Source: Promicromonospora sukumoe (lineage in GTDB: Bacteria; Actinomycetota; Actinomycetes; Actinomycetales; Cellulomonadaceae). From it: DNA of 64,000 bases. Made by a program: the position numbers and the translations under genes. The DNA lies in contig NZ_JACGWV010000001.1 in the NCBI RefSeq assembly GCF_014137995.1, positions 992,001 to 1,056,000 on the forward strand, given 5' to 3'. Numbering within the stretch: position 1 is the first letter of the stretch; every line of letters begins with the position of its first letter. Below the pieces are notes generated by a model. That model did not search any database and was not told where the DNA came from. It saw only the letters and a program-made list of their open reading frames with translations. Below are positions 44,733 through 55,246 of the stretch, one piece after another.

Positions 44733-47700
44733 TCAGGCCGGGCAGACCAGCGCCCCGTACTGCGCCGGGACCTCGCGCGTCACCTGCTCGCCCTCCACCT
44801 CGCCGCGCACCCGGACCGTCACCGTGCCCGCCTCGGCCGACGGCGCGCGGACCGCGAACGACTGGTACGCGGCCGCACCCGGCGCCACATCAGCGAACGA
44901 GCGCGTGCCGAACGGCGTGGTGAGCGTGACGTCGACCGGGCCGTCGTGGTCGTTGACGGCGCGCACCGCCAGGGTCGCGCTGCCGGCCACGCACCGGACG
45001 GCGGCCGTCACGGTCACCGCGGGCCCCGCCGGACCAGACCCCGGGTCGTCGGCGAGCACCCGCCACTCGGTCGCCGCCACGGCGGCGTACTGGGTGCCGT
45101 CGCCGTTGGAGTTCGCGTGGACCGTCGCCCGCAGGCGTGACGTCGTGACCGGCGCGAACGTCATGCGGTTGAACGCGGTGGTGCTCGTGCCGGAGGCCGA
45201 CGGGTCGGGCACCGGGGCCCACTCCTGGGCGGCCTCGTCCCAGTACGACAGGTCCCAGGAGTCCGGCTGGGCCACGCCCGCGCCGGTGCCCTGCGGCTGG
45301 TCGGCCCAGAACTTGATCTCGGCCGCGGTCAGCCGGATCGGCCGGGGCCACGCGTACTGCACCCACTGGGTCGCCGGGTGGTTGCCCGACCACGTGCCCC
45401 AGAGCTGTGCCTGCGGCGGGCTCGCGGGATCGAGCCCGTCGTTCAGCGCCAGCACCGAGTTCCAGCCCGCCGTGTACGACGCCGTCGGCATGGCCAGCGC
45501 CGCGACGTTGCCGGTCAGCGGCCCGCTCAGGTCGGCGGGGATCGTGACCGTCCGGGCGGTCTCGGCGTTGCCGGCCCGGTCGACGGCGCGGTACCGCACG
45601 TCGTGCCGGTCGCCGTCCGGCGCGGAGACCGCGCCGGTGTACGGCTCGAACCCGCCGCCGTCCACCGCGACCTCGATCCGCGCGACGCCGGACGTCGCGT
45701 CCGCAGCAGCAAGAGCCACGGACCGCGCCCGCTCGTCCACGGTCGCCGTGCTCCGCGGGGCCGTCGCGTCGATCCGCACGTCCAGCGCGGCCTCCGCCGA
45801 GACATTGCCGGCCCGGTCCGTCGCCGTCGCGGTGACGGTGTGCTCGCCGTCGCCCGCCACCTCGACGTCGGTGAACCGGACGGCCTCGGCCACGACGGGC
45901 GCGGCGCCGTCGACCGAGGTCGAGAGCGTGACCCGGCCGCCGCCGTCGTCGGTGCCCGCGACCCGGACGCGTACCGCCGAGCGGAACCAGCCGCCCGTGC
46001 CGGCGCTGCCGCTCGGGGTGAGCACCACCTCCGGGGCCGTCGAGTCACCCGACGTGTCCGACGGGTCGACGACGGTCACCGTCGCCGACACCCGGCCCGC
46101 GGCGTAACCGAGCACCGAACCCTCGACCTCCAGCGAGCCCGGCGAGGCGACGTCGTCGGCGGTGAGCGCGTCCCAGAAGGCCGGCACCGACAGGGAGACC
46201 CCGCCCGGGTAGGTCGCCCGCACAGCACCGGGCAGGTCCGTCTCGCCGACCTCCACGGTCAGCCGCCCCGGCTCCACCGAGTCGGCCTGCTCCGCCAGCA
46301 CCTTCCACTCCTCGACGGCGACGGCGGAGTACGTGGACCCGTTGGTCGACGCGTCGAACACCGCGCGGAGCTGCGTGGTCGTCACCGGGTCGAACGACGT
46401 CGACTGGAAGCCCGCGGTGCCCGTGGGATACCCGGAGGCGCCGGGCACGTCCGCCCAGGCGCCGTCGTCGGCGTCCCAGAACTGGATGCGCCACGCGTCC
46501 GGCGCGGCCACGCCCACCCCCGAGCCGCGGGGCTGGTCGTTCCAGAACTCGATCTGCGACCCGGACACGCGTACCGGCTGGTCCCAGGTGTACTGCACCC
46601 ACTGCTGCGGCGGGTTGTTCCCGGTCCATGTGCCCCACATGTCCGGCGGCAGCGGGTTGGGCCGCACGATCTCGTCGTTGAGCGCCTTGACCCAGTACTG
46701 CGTCGGCACGGGGTCGTTGGACACCGTGACGCGGGCCTCCTGCGCGACGTTCGCCCGTGGCGTCCGGTCCGGCTCCCGCTCCGGCGTGATGGTGACGGGG
46801 CGCATCCGCGGCGGGTCCTGCGTGTCGTCCCACTCGACCTTGTCGATCGCGACCGACCGGCGGAAGTGGTTGCCGCCCTCGGCGTCGGCCGTGTGATAGG
46901 CGATCCACCACTGGCCGTCCAGCTCGACGATGCCCGGGTGGCTCGTCGTGGAGGAGACGGGCGGGAGCACCGTGCCGCGGTAGGTCCAGGGTCCGGTGGC
47001 CGACGGCGCCGTCGCGTACGCGATGCACGCGTGGTAGTTCGCGGGCGTGCAGGCGCTGGTCGGGCCGGCGTTGTTGCCGGCGTACGCCAGGTAGTAGGTG
47101 CCGTTCCGCTCGAACAGCCAGGGCGCCTCGAAGAACCCGGTCAGGCCGGTCACGGTCCGGACGTCGCCCACGGGGGTCCTCATGTCCTGCGCGAGCTCGA
47201 CGCGGCGCAGGTTGCCGAAGCTGCCCCAGTACATGTGCACGCGGGCCTCGGCGCCGACGCCGTCCACGAGCACGGTCGGGTCGATGTTGTGGATCGTGTT
47301 GGGCGTGGGTACCCGCTGCGAGACGATCGGCCCGCCCGCGTGGTCGGTCCAGGGGCCGGTGGGGGAGTCGGACACGGCGACGCCGATGCCGAACTTGTCG
47401 CTCGACGGGCTCGCCGCCTCGTGCACGGGGACGTACCAGTAGTACCGGCCGTCGAGGCCCTCCTGCACCTCGCCCGCGTACGCGCGGCCTGGCGTCGCCC
47501 AGTCGAACACGTCCTCGGGGCGCATCAGGGACGGGTGGTGGGTCCACTCGCCCGCCTCGGGGTCGGCCGTCACGAAGGCGCCCCACTCGTTCATGATGAA
47601 GTCGTTGCGCGTCTCGCCGGCCTCGTCGTGGCCGGTGTAGACGTAGAGCTGGTCGCTCCCCGTGTCGTTGCCGGGCGCCCCGGCCGGGACCACCAGCGGG

Positions 47701-47876
47701 GCGGGGTCGGCGGAGTAGTAGCTCCCGTCGGCCAGGATCGGGTTCTGCGTGCTCGTGAACTCGTACGAGTCGGCAGCCTGCGCCGCCAGGGGCGCCGCCG
47801 GTACGGCGAGCGCGGCGACCACCACCGCCCCCAGCGTGCCGGCTGCGGCCGGCCGTCCTGCTCGGACCTGTCTCAT
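44733..47876 (-). CDS. Secreted multidomain GH43 glycosidase, probable alpha-L-arabinofuranosidase
   Basis: A 1047-residue exported enzyme. Signal peptide 1-34. GH43 five-bladed propeller at about 38-380 with Asp57 (YYSADPAPL), Asp199 (HNIDPTVLV) and Glu250 (GFFEAPWLF) as likely base, modulator and acid. Then a discoidin-like binding domain (about 405-560, ending VEEWKVL), a Big_4-type domain (about 560-640), two Ig-like domains with TATDRAGN and RAVDRAGN, a second discoidin-like domain (about 800-945) and a ~94-residue C-terminal domain shared with two neighbours. No LPXTG anchor. GH43 enzymes of this layout remove arabinose. In bifidobacteria a GH43 acts with GH127 and GH121 on extensin glycans. 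Start ATG follows GGAGGA. It reads towards the hairpin array. Confidence 0.9.
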   Translation of the reverse strand: MRQVRAGRPAAAGTLGAVVVAALAVPAAPLAAQAADSYEFTSTQNPILADGSYYSADPAPLVVPAGAPGNDTGSDQLYVYTGHDEAGETRNDFIMNEWGAFVTADPEAGEWTHHPSLMRPEDVFDWATPGRAYAGEVQEGLDGRYYWYVPVHEAASPSSDKFGIGVAVSDSPTGPWTDHAGGPIVSQRVPTPNTIHNIDPTVLVDGVGAEARVHMYWGSFGNLRRVELAQDMRTPVGDVRTVTGLTGFFEAPWLFERNGTYYLAYAGNNAGPTSACTPANYHACIAYATAPSATGPWTYRGTVLPPVSSTTSHPGIVELDGQWWIAYHTADAEGGNHFRRSVAIDKVEWDDTQDPPRMRPVTITPEREPDRTPRANVAQEARVTVSNDPVPTQYWVKALNDEIVRPNPLPPDMWGTWTGNNPPQQWVQYTWDQPVRVSGSQIEFWNDQPRGSGVGVAAPDAWRIQFWDADDGAWADVPGASGYPTGTAGFQSTSFDPVTTTQLRAVFDASTNGSTYSAVAVEEWKVLAEQADSVEPGRLTVEVGETDLPGAVRATYPGGVSLSVPAFWDALTADDVASPGSLEVEGSVLGYAAGRVSATVTVVDPSDTSGDSTAPEVVLTPSGSAGTGGWFRSAVRVRVAGTDDGGGRVTLSTSVDGAAPVVAEAVRFTDVEVAGDGEHTVTATATDRAGNVSAEAALDVRIDATAPRSTATVDERARSVALAAADATSGVARIEVAVDGGGFEPYTGAVSAPDGDRHDVRYRAVDRAGNAETARTVTIPADLSGPLTGNVAALAMPTASYTAGWNSVLALNDGLDPASPPQAQLWGTWSGNHPATQWVQYAWPRPIRLTAAEIKFWADQPQGTGAGVAQPDSWDLSYWDEAAQEWAPVPDPSASGTSTTAFNRMTFAPVTTSRLRATVHANSNGDGTQYAAVAATEWRVLADDPGSGPAGPAVTVTAAVRCVAGSATLAVRAVNDHDGPVDVTLTTPFGTRSFADVAPGAAAYQSFAVRAPSAEAGTVTVRVRGEVEGEQVTREVPAQYGALVCPA

Positions 47877-47948
47877 GTCGTCCTCCAGTCGTGGCACTTC
47901 GTCGTGGCGCACTGACGCGCCGACCCTGCCACACGGCCGTGCACCCAA

Positions 47949-48024
47949 CAATGGGTTTCGGTGTTTTTCGGTATGGATGAGGCCGCAACGGGTGATCTCA
48001 TACCGAAAACACCGAAAACCATTG
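47949..48024. promoter_or_regulatory. Long near-perfect inverted repeat in the GH43/GH121-like divergent promoter region
   Basis: Left arm 47949-47974 and right arm 48000-48024 are complementary over about 25 bases with one mismatch and one bulge. Each arm contains two TTTCGG/CCGAAA half-sites in direct orientation, nine or ten bases apart, the same element as near the 37111 regulator. It sits centrally in the 335-base region between the two divergent genes (47877-48211), so one regulator could control both. Apart from it I see no gene in this region and no convincing -10/-35 pair. Confidence 0.6.
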
Positions 48025-48211
48025 CCGGAGTCGGAGGGGTGATGCTTCACTGGTCCGCGCCGGGCCCCTCGATGGTGAGCGGGCCGGCGGGAACCACCAC
48101 CTGGCGGACAGCGTCGCGAGCCAGGGTGGGGTGCGCAGCGATGCGCGGCCTCCGCCCGTGCGGCACACCTCGTCCGTCCGAGTGCCTGGCAGTCGACGGA
48201 GAGGACATGTG

Positions 48212-51200
48212 ATGTCGGCACGAACACGAAGAGGCGCGGTGGCGGCGTTCGCCGCGGCCGCGATGGTCGTCTGCGGGGGCGCCGCGGTGCTGCCCGCGGC
48301 GCACGCGGCACCCGCGGTACGCACGGCGGTGCTGCCGGGCAACGAGGACGACGTCGGCGTCTACACGAACGGCCTGACGGACTCCCTGGACATCGGCGAC
48401 CCGGTCTACCGCAACCTGGACGCCGTGCAGGACGCGCTGGAACCCGGTGTCCCGTACACCGCGGACAGCATGTACCGCTCGATCTTCGAGTCCGACGTCG
48501 CTGCCGGGGGCACCGACTTCTACCTCGACCGGGTCCTGGGCGTGACCGGGGCGTCGGGCAACAACGTGCTCCAGACCCGCGGCCGCACCCTGTACCTGCG
48601 CGGCGCGGGCGCCGCGAGCTGGAACAGCATGGGCTTCGGCGGCAACGCCTTCGCGGGCGGCCCCAACGACCTGGGCGCCTTCTACACGATCACGGTGCCG
48701 GGGCAGACGGTCGCCGAGGTGGGCGCCGCCCGCTTCAACGCGCCGAGCCACGCCAAGGCCCGCTACACGATCGGGTCCACGGGCGTGACGGCGGACCTGC
48801 GCAAGCTCATCACCTACGACAACACCGCCCTGTCCGCGCTCACGTTCACCAACCCGGGCGCCAGCGACGTCACTTTCACGGTGCGCGCGGCCTCCCCGGT
48901 CGCGCGGGCCGCCGCGGACGCCGACGACGAGCTGACCGGCACGCGCACCCTGACCAGCGGCGCCAACAACGGGCTGGTCGACACCCCGTGGTCGTCGGTG
49001 ACCGTGGGCCTGAAGGCCGACGGCTTCACGCGCAGCGGCACGAACCTGGACCGTGAGGTCACGGTGCCGGCCGGCGGCACGCTGGACCTGTCCGTCGTCG
49101 GCTCCCTGTACTCGGCGAGCCTGCCGGACGGCGAGGACCAGCTCCGCGAGTACGCGGCCCTGACCCCGGACGACGCGTTCCGCACCGGCGTGACCGCGTT
49201 CAACGAGCGCTGGGCGCAGGACATCCCGTACATCGACGTGCCGGACCCCGCGATCGAGAAGGCGATCGTGTACCGCTGGTGGGGCGAGCGGTACAACAGC
49301 CTGGACGCGAACGAGCCGGGCTACGTCTACCAGTACCCGACCACGATCGAGGGCGTGAACCTCTACCAGAACTCGGTGGTGCTCACGCAGCCGATGCACC
49401 TGCAGGACACCAAGTGGATCCGGAACCCGTACCTGGCGTACGGGCAGGTGCTGAACGTCGGTGAGCTGTCCGGCTCGTCGGCGTTCCTGGACAGCCCGGG
49501 CCACACGAGCTGGAACAACCACTACTCCCAGTACCTCGGCACGGCCGGGCTGGAGGCGTACAACGTGCACGGCGGCGGGGCCGACGTCGCCGAGCGGTTC
49601 GCGTACTACTTCGAGCAGGACGGCGTGGGCCAGCTCGAGCACTACGACGGCAACGACGACGGCCTGATCGCCTACGACACCAACTACATGCCCGGCAACG
49701 ACGCCGACGCGATCAGCTTCGGCTACCCGCGCTCCAACGGCGGGGCGCCGGGCGCGCGCACCATCGAGCGGCCCGAGTCGGCGTACGTCTGGGGCGCGTT
49801 CGACGCCGCCAGCAAGCTGTACGAGATCGCCGGGGCGGACCCCGAGCGCGTGACCAGCACGGCCGCCGAGGCCGACCGCATCCAGGAGGCCGTGCTCGAC
49901 CGCCTCTGGAGCGAGGAGACGCAGATGTTCCTCGCCGGCACGTCGCACGGCGCGACGTCGGCGGCGTCGTCGGGCGGCAGCGCCAACCCGCTGCCGGCGG
50001 GCGAGCGGGACCTGATCCCGGCCAAGGAGTCCAACCTGTACGACATCTACGCGGAGAACCTGATCCCCGCGGACGACTGGGAGCAGTACGTCGACGGGTT
50101 CCGGTTCCTGCGCTACGGCGACAACTTCCCGGTCTTCCCGTTCTACACGGCCAACCAGTACGACCGGTCGAAGTACTCGATCGGCGGGTCCAACAACTTC
50201 TCGAACATCAACTTCACGGTCCAGTACCGCGGGGTGCGCGCCGCGCTGCGCGACTACGACCCCGAGCAGCGGTACATCACGCCGGAGTACGCGGCCAAGC
50301 TGCTCGACTGGATGGCGTGGAGCATCTACCCGAACGGTGACGCGCGGCTCGCCAACCAGGCCGAGTACTACTCGGGCTGGAACGCGGCCAACCAGACCTT
50401 CAACCGCAACAACCCGAACCACGTGATGCTCGGCAACATGAGCTACATCTTCGTCGAGGACATGGGCGGCATCCAGCCCCGGTCCGACGACCTGATCGAG
50501 CTCGACCCGATCGACCTCGGCTACGAGCACTTCATGGTGAACAACCTGCGCTACCACGGGCAGGACGTCACCATCGTCTGGGACCCGGACGGCACGCACT
50601 ACGGGCTCGGCGCGGGCTACTCGCTGTTCGTCGACGGCGACCGCAAGGCGAGCGCCGACGCCATCGGCGGCTTCGTCTATGACCCGGCCGCCAACGAGGT
50701 CACCGCGTCCGACGACGGCCTGGACGTCACGGTCGTGGCCGACGAGGGCGCCGACCTGCCGTCCGCCGTCGACACACCGATCGAGGACGAGCGCGTGGTC
50801 TCCTACCTGAAGACCGCGGGCATCGACCTCACCCAGAACGCGGACAACCTGGCCCAGGGCGCGACCCTGAGCTCGTCCGCGACGCAGGACGGCGCCCGTC
50901 CGGCCGCGTGGCGCAACTTCCACACGCCCGGCTTCTCCACGAGCTCGATGAACTACACGCCGGGCGCCATCGCGACCACCGAGCGGCCCGTGTCGCTGGC
51001 CGCGGTCACCGACGGCGTCACGGTCAACGAGCCGTACTGGGGCAACTACGGCACCCAGGGCGACACGGGGTACGTGGAGCTCGACCTGGGCGAGGCCGTC
51101 CCGGTCGACAACGTCAAGGTCTGGTTCGTCGACGACCGCCAGACCGGCGGCTACGCCCCGCCACGCCGGTACTCGATCCAGGTGCCGGACGGGGACGGCG

Positions 51201-52954
51201 GCTGGGCGGCGGTGCCGGAGCAGGCCAAGGCGCCCAAGGTGCCCGGCCCCAAGGCGAACGAGGCACTCTTCCCGGAGACGACCACCGACAAGGTGCGGGT
51301 CGCGTTCACCAACGCCCCCGGCCGCTGGACGGCGATCTCCGAGATCCAGGTGTTCGACTCCGGACGGCCCGTGCCGCCGGTGCAGAACGACCCGCCCACG
51401 GTCACCGCGACGTCGGACGACGCCGCGGCCGGCAACCTGTCCACCGTGCTCGTGGCCACCGCCTCCGACGACGGCGTGCCGGAGGACGGCGAGCTGTCCT
51501 ACGGCTGGGAGACGGTGTCCGCCCCCGAGGGCGCGGGCGTCATCTTCGCCGACGACGCGGCCCTGACCACCCGGGTCACCGGCACGGCCGAGGGCCAGTA
51601 CGTGTTCCGGTTCACCGCGACCGACGGCGAGCTCAGCACGTCGCGGGACGTCACGGTGACGCTGGCCGAGCGGGAGACGACCGCCGAGTTCGGCCGGCTC
51701 GCGACGGTCACGACGAGCGGTTCGGCGTCGTGGGAGAACCCGGCCCGGGTCAACGCGGAGAACACGCCGGCCAGCTCCAACCCCGGCGCGGGCAACGGCT
51801 GGGGCACCTGGGGCCAGACCCAGAACGGGACCAGCGCGGCGCAGGCGGCCTGGATCAGGTACTCGTGGAGCGCCCCGGTGCTGGTCAGCTCGACGGACAT
51901 CTACTGGTACGACGACAACGGCGGCACCCGCACCCCGCGGGCCGACACGTACGTGGTCGAGTACACGACGGACGGGACCACCTGGACGCCGGTCACGCTC
52001 GCGGACGGCTCGACCTACGGCGGGGCGCTGGCCCGCAACGCCTACAACAAGCTCGCGTTCGAGCCGGTCGAGGCGAGCGCGCTGCGCATCCGGATCACGG
52101 GCGTGCAGTCCGGCGGCGCGGGCACCGGTGTGCTGCGCTGGCGGGTCAACGGCGACACCGTGGACTCGGTCGCGAGCCCGGTGATCATGCGGACCACGGT
52201 CGGCGTCGTGCCCGAGCTGCCTGGCGCGCTGGACGTCGTCTACTCGGGCGGCACGCGGGGCACCCTGCCCTTCACCTGGCAGGAGGTCACGCCGGCGATG
52301 GTCGCCGAGACCAACGTCGAGCCGTTCACGGTCTACGGCACCAACGCCGAGCACGGGCTGATCGCCCAGGCGCAGGTGTACGTGCGGCCCGAGACCGCCC
52401 AGGACGGCATCGCCATCCAGGGCGCGGAGCAGTTCGAGCGGACCGTCGACGTCGGCGAGCTGCCCCACCTGCCCACCCGCGTGGCCGTGTCCTACAACGA
52501 CGGCTCGCGCGACAACCAGGCGATCGGCGTCGAGTGGGACTTCGACGAGTCGCTCGTCGAGCGGCCGGGCGTGCACGTGGTCACCGGGCGGCTGATCCTG
52601 CCCGACTACGTGAGCGAGGCGGGCACCACGCAGACCACGCTCACGCTCACCGTGCTCGGCGACCCCGCCGAGGGGCCCGTGGTCACCGCCACGGCCGAGC
52701 CGCGCTGCCTGGCGGGCCGCGCCACGCTCGCGGTCCGGGTGGTCAACGACGAGGACGGCCCGCTCGACATCGCGTTCGCCACGCCGTTCGGCGACAAGTC
52801 GTTCTCCGGCGTCGCCCCGGGCGGTGCGGCCTACCAGTCGCTCGCCACCCGTACGGCGTCGGTCACGGCGGGCACCGTCACGGTCACGGCGTCCGACGGC
52901 GACGGCCGTACCTCCGAGATCCGCGTCGAGTACCCCGCGCTCACGTGCGGCTGA
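48212..52954 (+). CDS. Secreted multidomain glycosidase, GH121/GH63-like (alpha/alpha)6 barrel
   Basis: A 1580-residue exported protein. Signal peptide 1-34, N-terminal beta domain to about 340, then an (alpha/alpha)6-barrel-type region to about 800 with YRWWGERYNSLDANEPGYVY, VLTQPMHLQDTKWIRNPY, YDTNYMPGNDADAISFGYPR and DLGYEHFMVNNLRYHGQD. After it come a discoidin-like domain (about 885-1050), a PKD/cadherin-like domain, a second discoidin-like domain, two Big_4-type domains and a ~91-residue C-terminal domain shared with two neighbours. I infer GH121 (beta-L-arabinobiosidase) from the GH127/GH43/ABC context and the barrel pattern, but could not verify it; a GH63/MGH1-like enzyme of other specificity is possible. 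ATG 48212 follows GGAGAGGA; GTG 48209 is an alternative. Confidence 0.82.
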   Translation: MSARTRRGAVAAFAAAAMVVCGGAAVLPAAHAAPAVRTAVLPGNEDDVGVYTNGLTDSLDIGDPVYRNLDAVQDALEPGVPYTADSMYRSIFESDVAAGGTDFYLDRVLGVTGASGNNVLQTRGRTLYLRGAGAASWNSMGFGGNAFAGGPNDLGAFYTITVPGQTVAEVGAARFNAPSHAKARYTIGSTGVTADLRKLITYDNTALSALTFTNPGASDVTFTVRAASPVARAAADADDELTGTRTLTSGANNGLVDTPWSSVTVGLKADGFTRSGTNLDREVTVPAGGTLDLSVVGSLYSASLPDGEDQLREYAALTPDDAFRTGVTAFNERWAQDIPYIDVPDPAIEKAIVYRWWGERYNSLDANEPGYVYQYPTTIEGVNLYQNSVVLTQPMHLQDTKWIRNPYLAYGQVLNVGELSGSSAFLDSPGHTSWNNHYSQYLGTAGLEAYNVHGGGADVAERFAYYFEQDGVGQLEHYDGNDDGLIAYDTNYMPGNDADAISFGYPRSNGGAPGARTIERPESAYVWGAFDAASKLYEIAGADPERVTSTAAEADRIQEAVLDRLWSEETQMFLAGTSHGATSAASSGGSANPLPAGERDLIPAKESNLYDIYAENLIPADDWEQYVDGFRFLRYGDNFPVFPFYTANQYDRSKYSIGGSNNFSNINFTVQYRGVRAALRDYDPEQRYITPEYAAKLLDWMAWSIYPNGDARLANQAEYYSGWNAANQTFNRNNPNHVMLGNMSYIFVEDMGGIQPRSDDLIELDPIDLGYEHFMVNNLRYHGQDVTIVWDPDGTHYGLGAGYSLFVDGDRKASADAIGGFVYDPAANEVTASDDGLDVTVVADEGADLPSAVDTPIEDERVVSYLKTAGIDLTQNADNLAQGATLSSSATQDGARPAAWRNFHTPGFSTSSMNYTPGAIATTERPVSLAAVTDGVTVNEPYWGNYGTQGDTGYVELDLGEAVPVDNVKVWFVDDRQTGGYAPPRRYSIQVPDGDGGWAAVPEQAKAPKVPGPKANEALFPETTTDKVRVAFTNAPGRWTAISEIQVFDSGRPVPPVQNDPPTVTATSDDAAAGNLSTVLVATASDDGVPEDGELSYGWETVSAPEGAGVIFADDAALTTRVTGTAEGQYVFRFTATDGELSTSRDVTVTLAERETTAEFGRLATVTTSGSASWENPARVNAENTPASSNPGAGNGWGTWGQTQNGTSAAQAAWIRYSWSAPVLVSSTDIYWYDDNGGTRTPRADTYVVEYTTDGTTWTPVTLADGSTYGGALARNAYNKLAFEPVEASALRIRITGVQSGGAGTGVLRWRVNGDTVDSVASPVIMRTTVGVVPELPGALDVVYSGGTRGTLPFTWQEVTPAMVAETNVEPFTVYGTNAEHGLIAQAQVYVRPETAQDGIAIQGAEQFERTVDVGELPHLPTRVAVSYNDGSRDNQAIGVEWDFDESLVERPGVHVVTGRLILPDYVSEAGTTQTTLTLTVLGDPAEGPVVTATAEPRCLAGRATLAVRVVNDEDGPLDIAFATPFGDKSFSGVAPGGAAYQSLATRTASVTAGTVTVTASDGDGRTSEIRVEYPALTCG

Positions 52955-52968
52955 CGGAAGGGAGCACC

Positions 52969-55246
52969 ATGCACCGCGACAACCGGAGCACGAGCACCGA
53001 GGTCTCCCGCCGGTCCCTGCTCCGTCTCGGAGCGACCGGCCTCGCCGGGGGGCGTCGCCGCCCTCGGGCTCACCAGCGGGGCGGCCTCGGCCGCCCCGCT
53101 GGGGGCCACCCCCGCCGCGGCCGGACAGGCCGCGGCGGCGGGGGCCCGCCTGCCCCGCCGCTACCTGCGCCTGCTGGACCGGTCGCCGGCGTCCGACCGC
53201 TGGCTCGCCGAGCCGTTCCCGCTGGCCGACGTGAGCCTCGCGCCCAGCGTCGCCACCCGGTCGCAGGACCAGCTCCTGCACCTGCTGCGGGTCTATCCCG
53301 TGGACCGCGTGCTGGCGGTCTTCCGCCGCAACGCGGGCCTCGACACCCGGGGTGCCAACCCGCCGGGCGGCTGGGAGGGCTTCGGCCACGCCAACGAGCA
53401 GCCCTGGGGCCCGGACGACTACCCGGGCCGGGCCAACGTGCAGACCGCCAACCTGCTGCGCGGCCACTACGGCGGCCACTTCCTGTCCGCGCTCGCGCTC
53501 GCGTGGGCGTCCACGGGGGAGCAGGTGTTCAAGGACAAGGTGGACCAGGTCGTCGCCGGCCTGGGCGAGGTCCAGGCGGCGCTCGCCGCGATGGACCGGT
53601 TCAGCCACCCGGGCTTCCTGGCCGCGTACGGGGAGTGGCAGTTCAGCCGCCTGGAGGGCTATGCCCCGTACGGCGAGATCTGGGCGCCCTACTACACGTG
53701 CCACAAGATCATGGCGGGCCTGCGCGACGCCTACCAGCTCGCGGACAGCGACCAGGCCCTGGAGGTCTGGGCCCCGATGGCGGACTGGGTCTCCGGGCGC
53801 CTGGACCCGCTGCCCGCCGACCAGCTCGAACGGATGTGGGGCATCTACATCGCGGGCGAGTACGGCGGCATGAACGAGGTGCTGTGCGACCTCGCGTCGA
53901 TCACGGGGGAGGACAAGTACCTCGCCACGGCCCGGAAGTTCGACCTGAACCCGCTGGTCGACGCCTGCGCCGAGGGCCGGGACACCCTCAACGGCAAGCA
54001 CGCCAACCAGCACATCCCGCAGTTCCCCGGCTACCTCAAGGCCTACGAGCACACGGGCGAGGAGCGGTACCTGGACGCCGTCACGGGGTTCTGGGGCATG
54101 GTCGTGCCCGGCCGCACCTACGCGCACGGCGGGCACGGGGAGGGCGAGCTGTTCGGCCCGCCCGGCACCGTCGCGGGCGACATCGGGGCGCGAAACGCCG
54201 AGACGTGCGGCACGTACAACATGCTCAAGCTGTCGCGGCTGCTGTACCTGCACACCCTCGACCCGAAGTACATGGAGTTCTACGAGCGCGGCCTGCTCAA
54301 CCACATCGTCGGCTCCAAGCGGAACACGCAGTCGGACACCAGCCCCGACGTCACCTACATGTACGGCGTGAACCCCGGCACCCGCCGCGAGTACGGCAAC
54401 ACCGGCACCTGCTGCGGCGGTACCGGGCTGGAGAACCACGTCAAGTACGCCGACACGGTGTACCTGCGCTCGTCCGACGGCGCCGCGCTGCACGTCAACC
54501 TGTACCTCGCCTCGACGCTGGACTGGCCCGAGCGCGGGCTGCGCGTGGTCCAGGAGACGCAGTACCCGAAGGCCGGGTCCTCGCGGCTCACGATCGAGGG
54601 GTCGGGCGAGCTCGACCTGCGCCTGCGGGTGCCGGGCTGGGTGCGGCAGGGGTTCACGGTCCAGGTCAACGGCGTGGACCAGGATCTGGACGTCGTCCCG
54701 GGGGAGTACGTGAGCATCGACCGCACCTGGGCGTCCGGCGACGTGGTCGACGTCGACATGCCGTTCAGCGTGCGGGCCGTGCCGGCGATCGACGACCCGG
54801 CGGTGCAGAGCATCGAGTGGGGGCCGACCGTGCTGCTCGTCCGGGACCCCACGACGAGCTACCTGGACATCTCCCTCTACGGGCACATGGGCCTGGACGG
54901 CACCCTCGACAGCGCCTTCGAGCCCACCGGCGACGGCTACTTCCGGCTCGGGGACCGCGTGCTCGAACCCGCCTGGTCCGGCGACCACACCACGTACCAC
55001 ATGTACGTGCGCCGGGCGGAGCCACGGGTCGTCTTCGCCGGCCTGGACAGCGGCGTCGCCAACGCGGCCCGTCCCGACGGCACCACCCTGCTCGACGCCG
55101 TCTGGGCCGACGGCGGGTTCGCCACCCGGGCGGCCTTCCTCGCCCAGGTGCAGCGCACCACGGAGCGGTTCACCGCCGACGGGCTGCTCAGCCGCCGGGA
55201 CGCCCAGCGCGTCCTGCTCACCGCGGGAAAGGCGGACATGGCATGA
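52969..55246 (+). CDS. Tat-exported GH146/GH127-like beta-L-arabinofuranosidase, frameshifted in its signal peptide
   Basis: The gene begins at ATG 52969 after GGAAGGGAG with a Tat signal (SRRSLLRLGATGLAGG). A run of six Gs at 53047-53052 then throws the frame. With five Gs it reads on as VAALGLTSGAASAAP, a normal signal end, and joins the long frame to 55246; length 758 residues if repaired. As it stands, translation could begin only at GTG 53231, giving a 671-residue unexported protein. The catalytic part is intact: PYYTCHKIMAGL, NAETCGTYN (Glu at 54200, Cys at 54206) and TCCGGTGLENHVKY near 54410. The CCGGTG form points to GH146-type cysteine glycosidases. It may be a sequencing error, a real mutation or a slippage switch. 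Confidence 0.85.
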
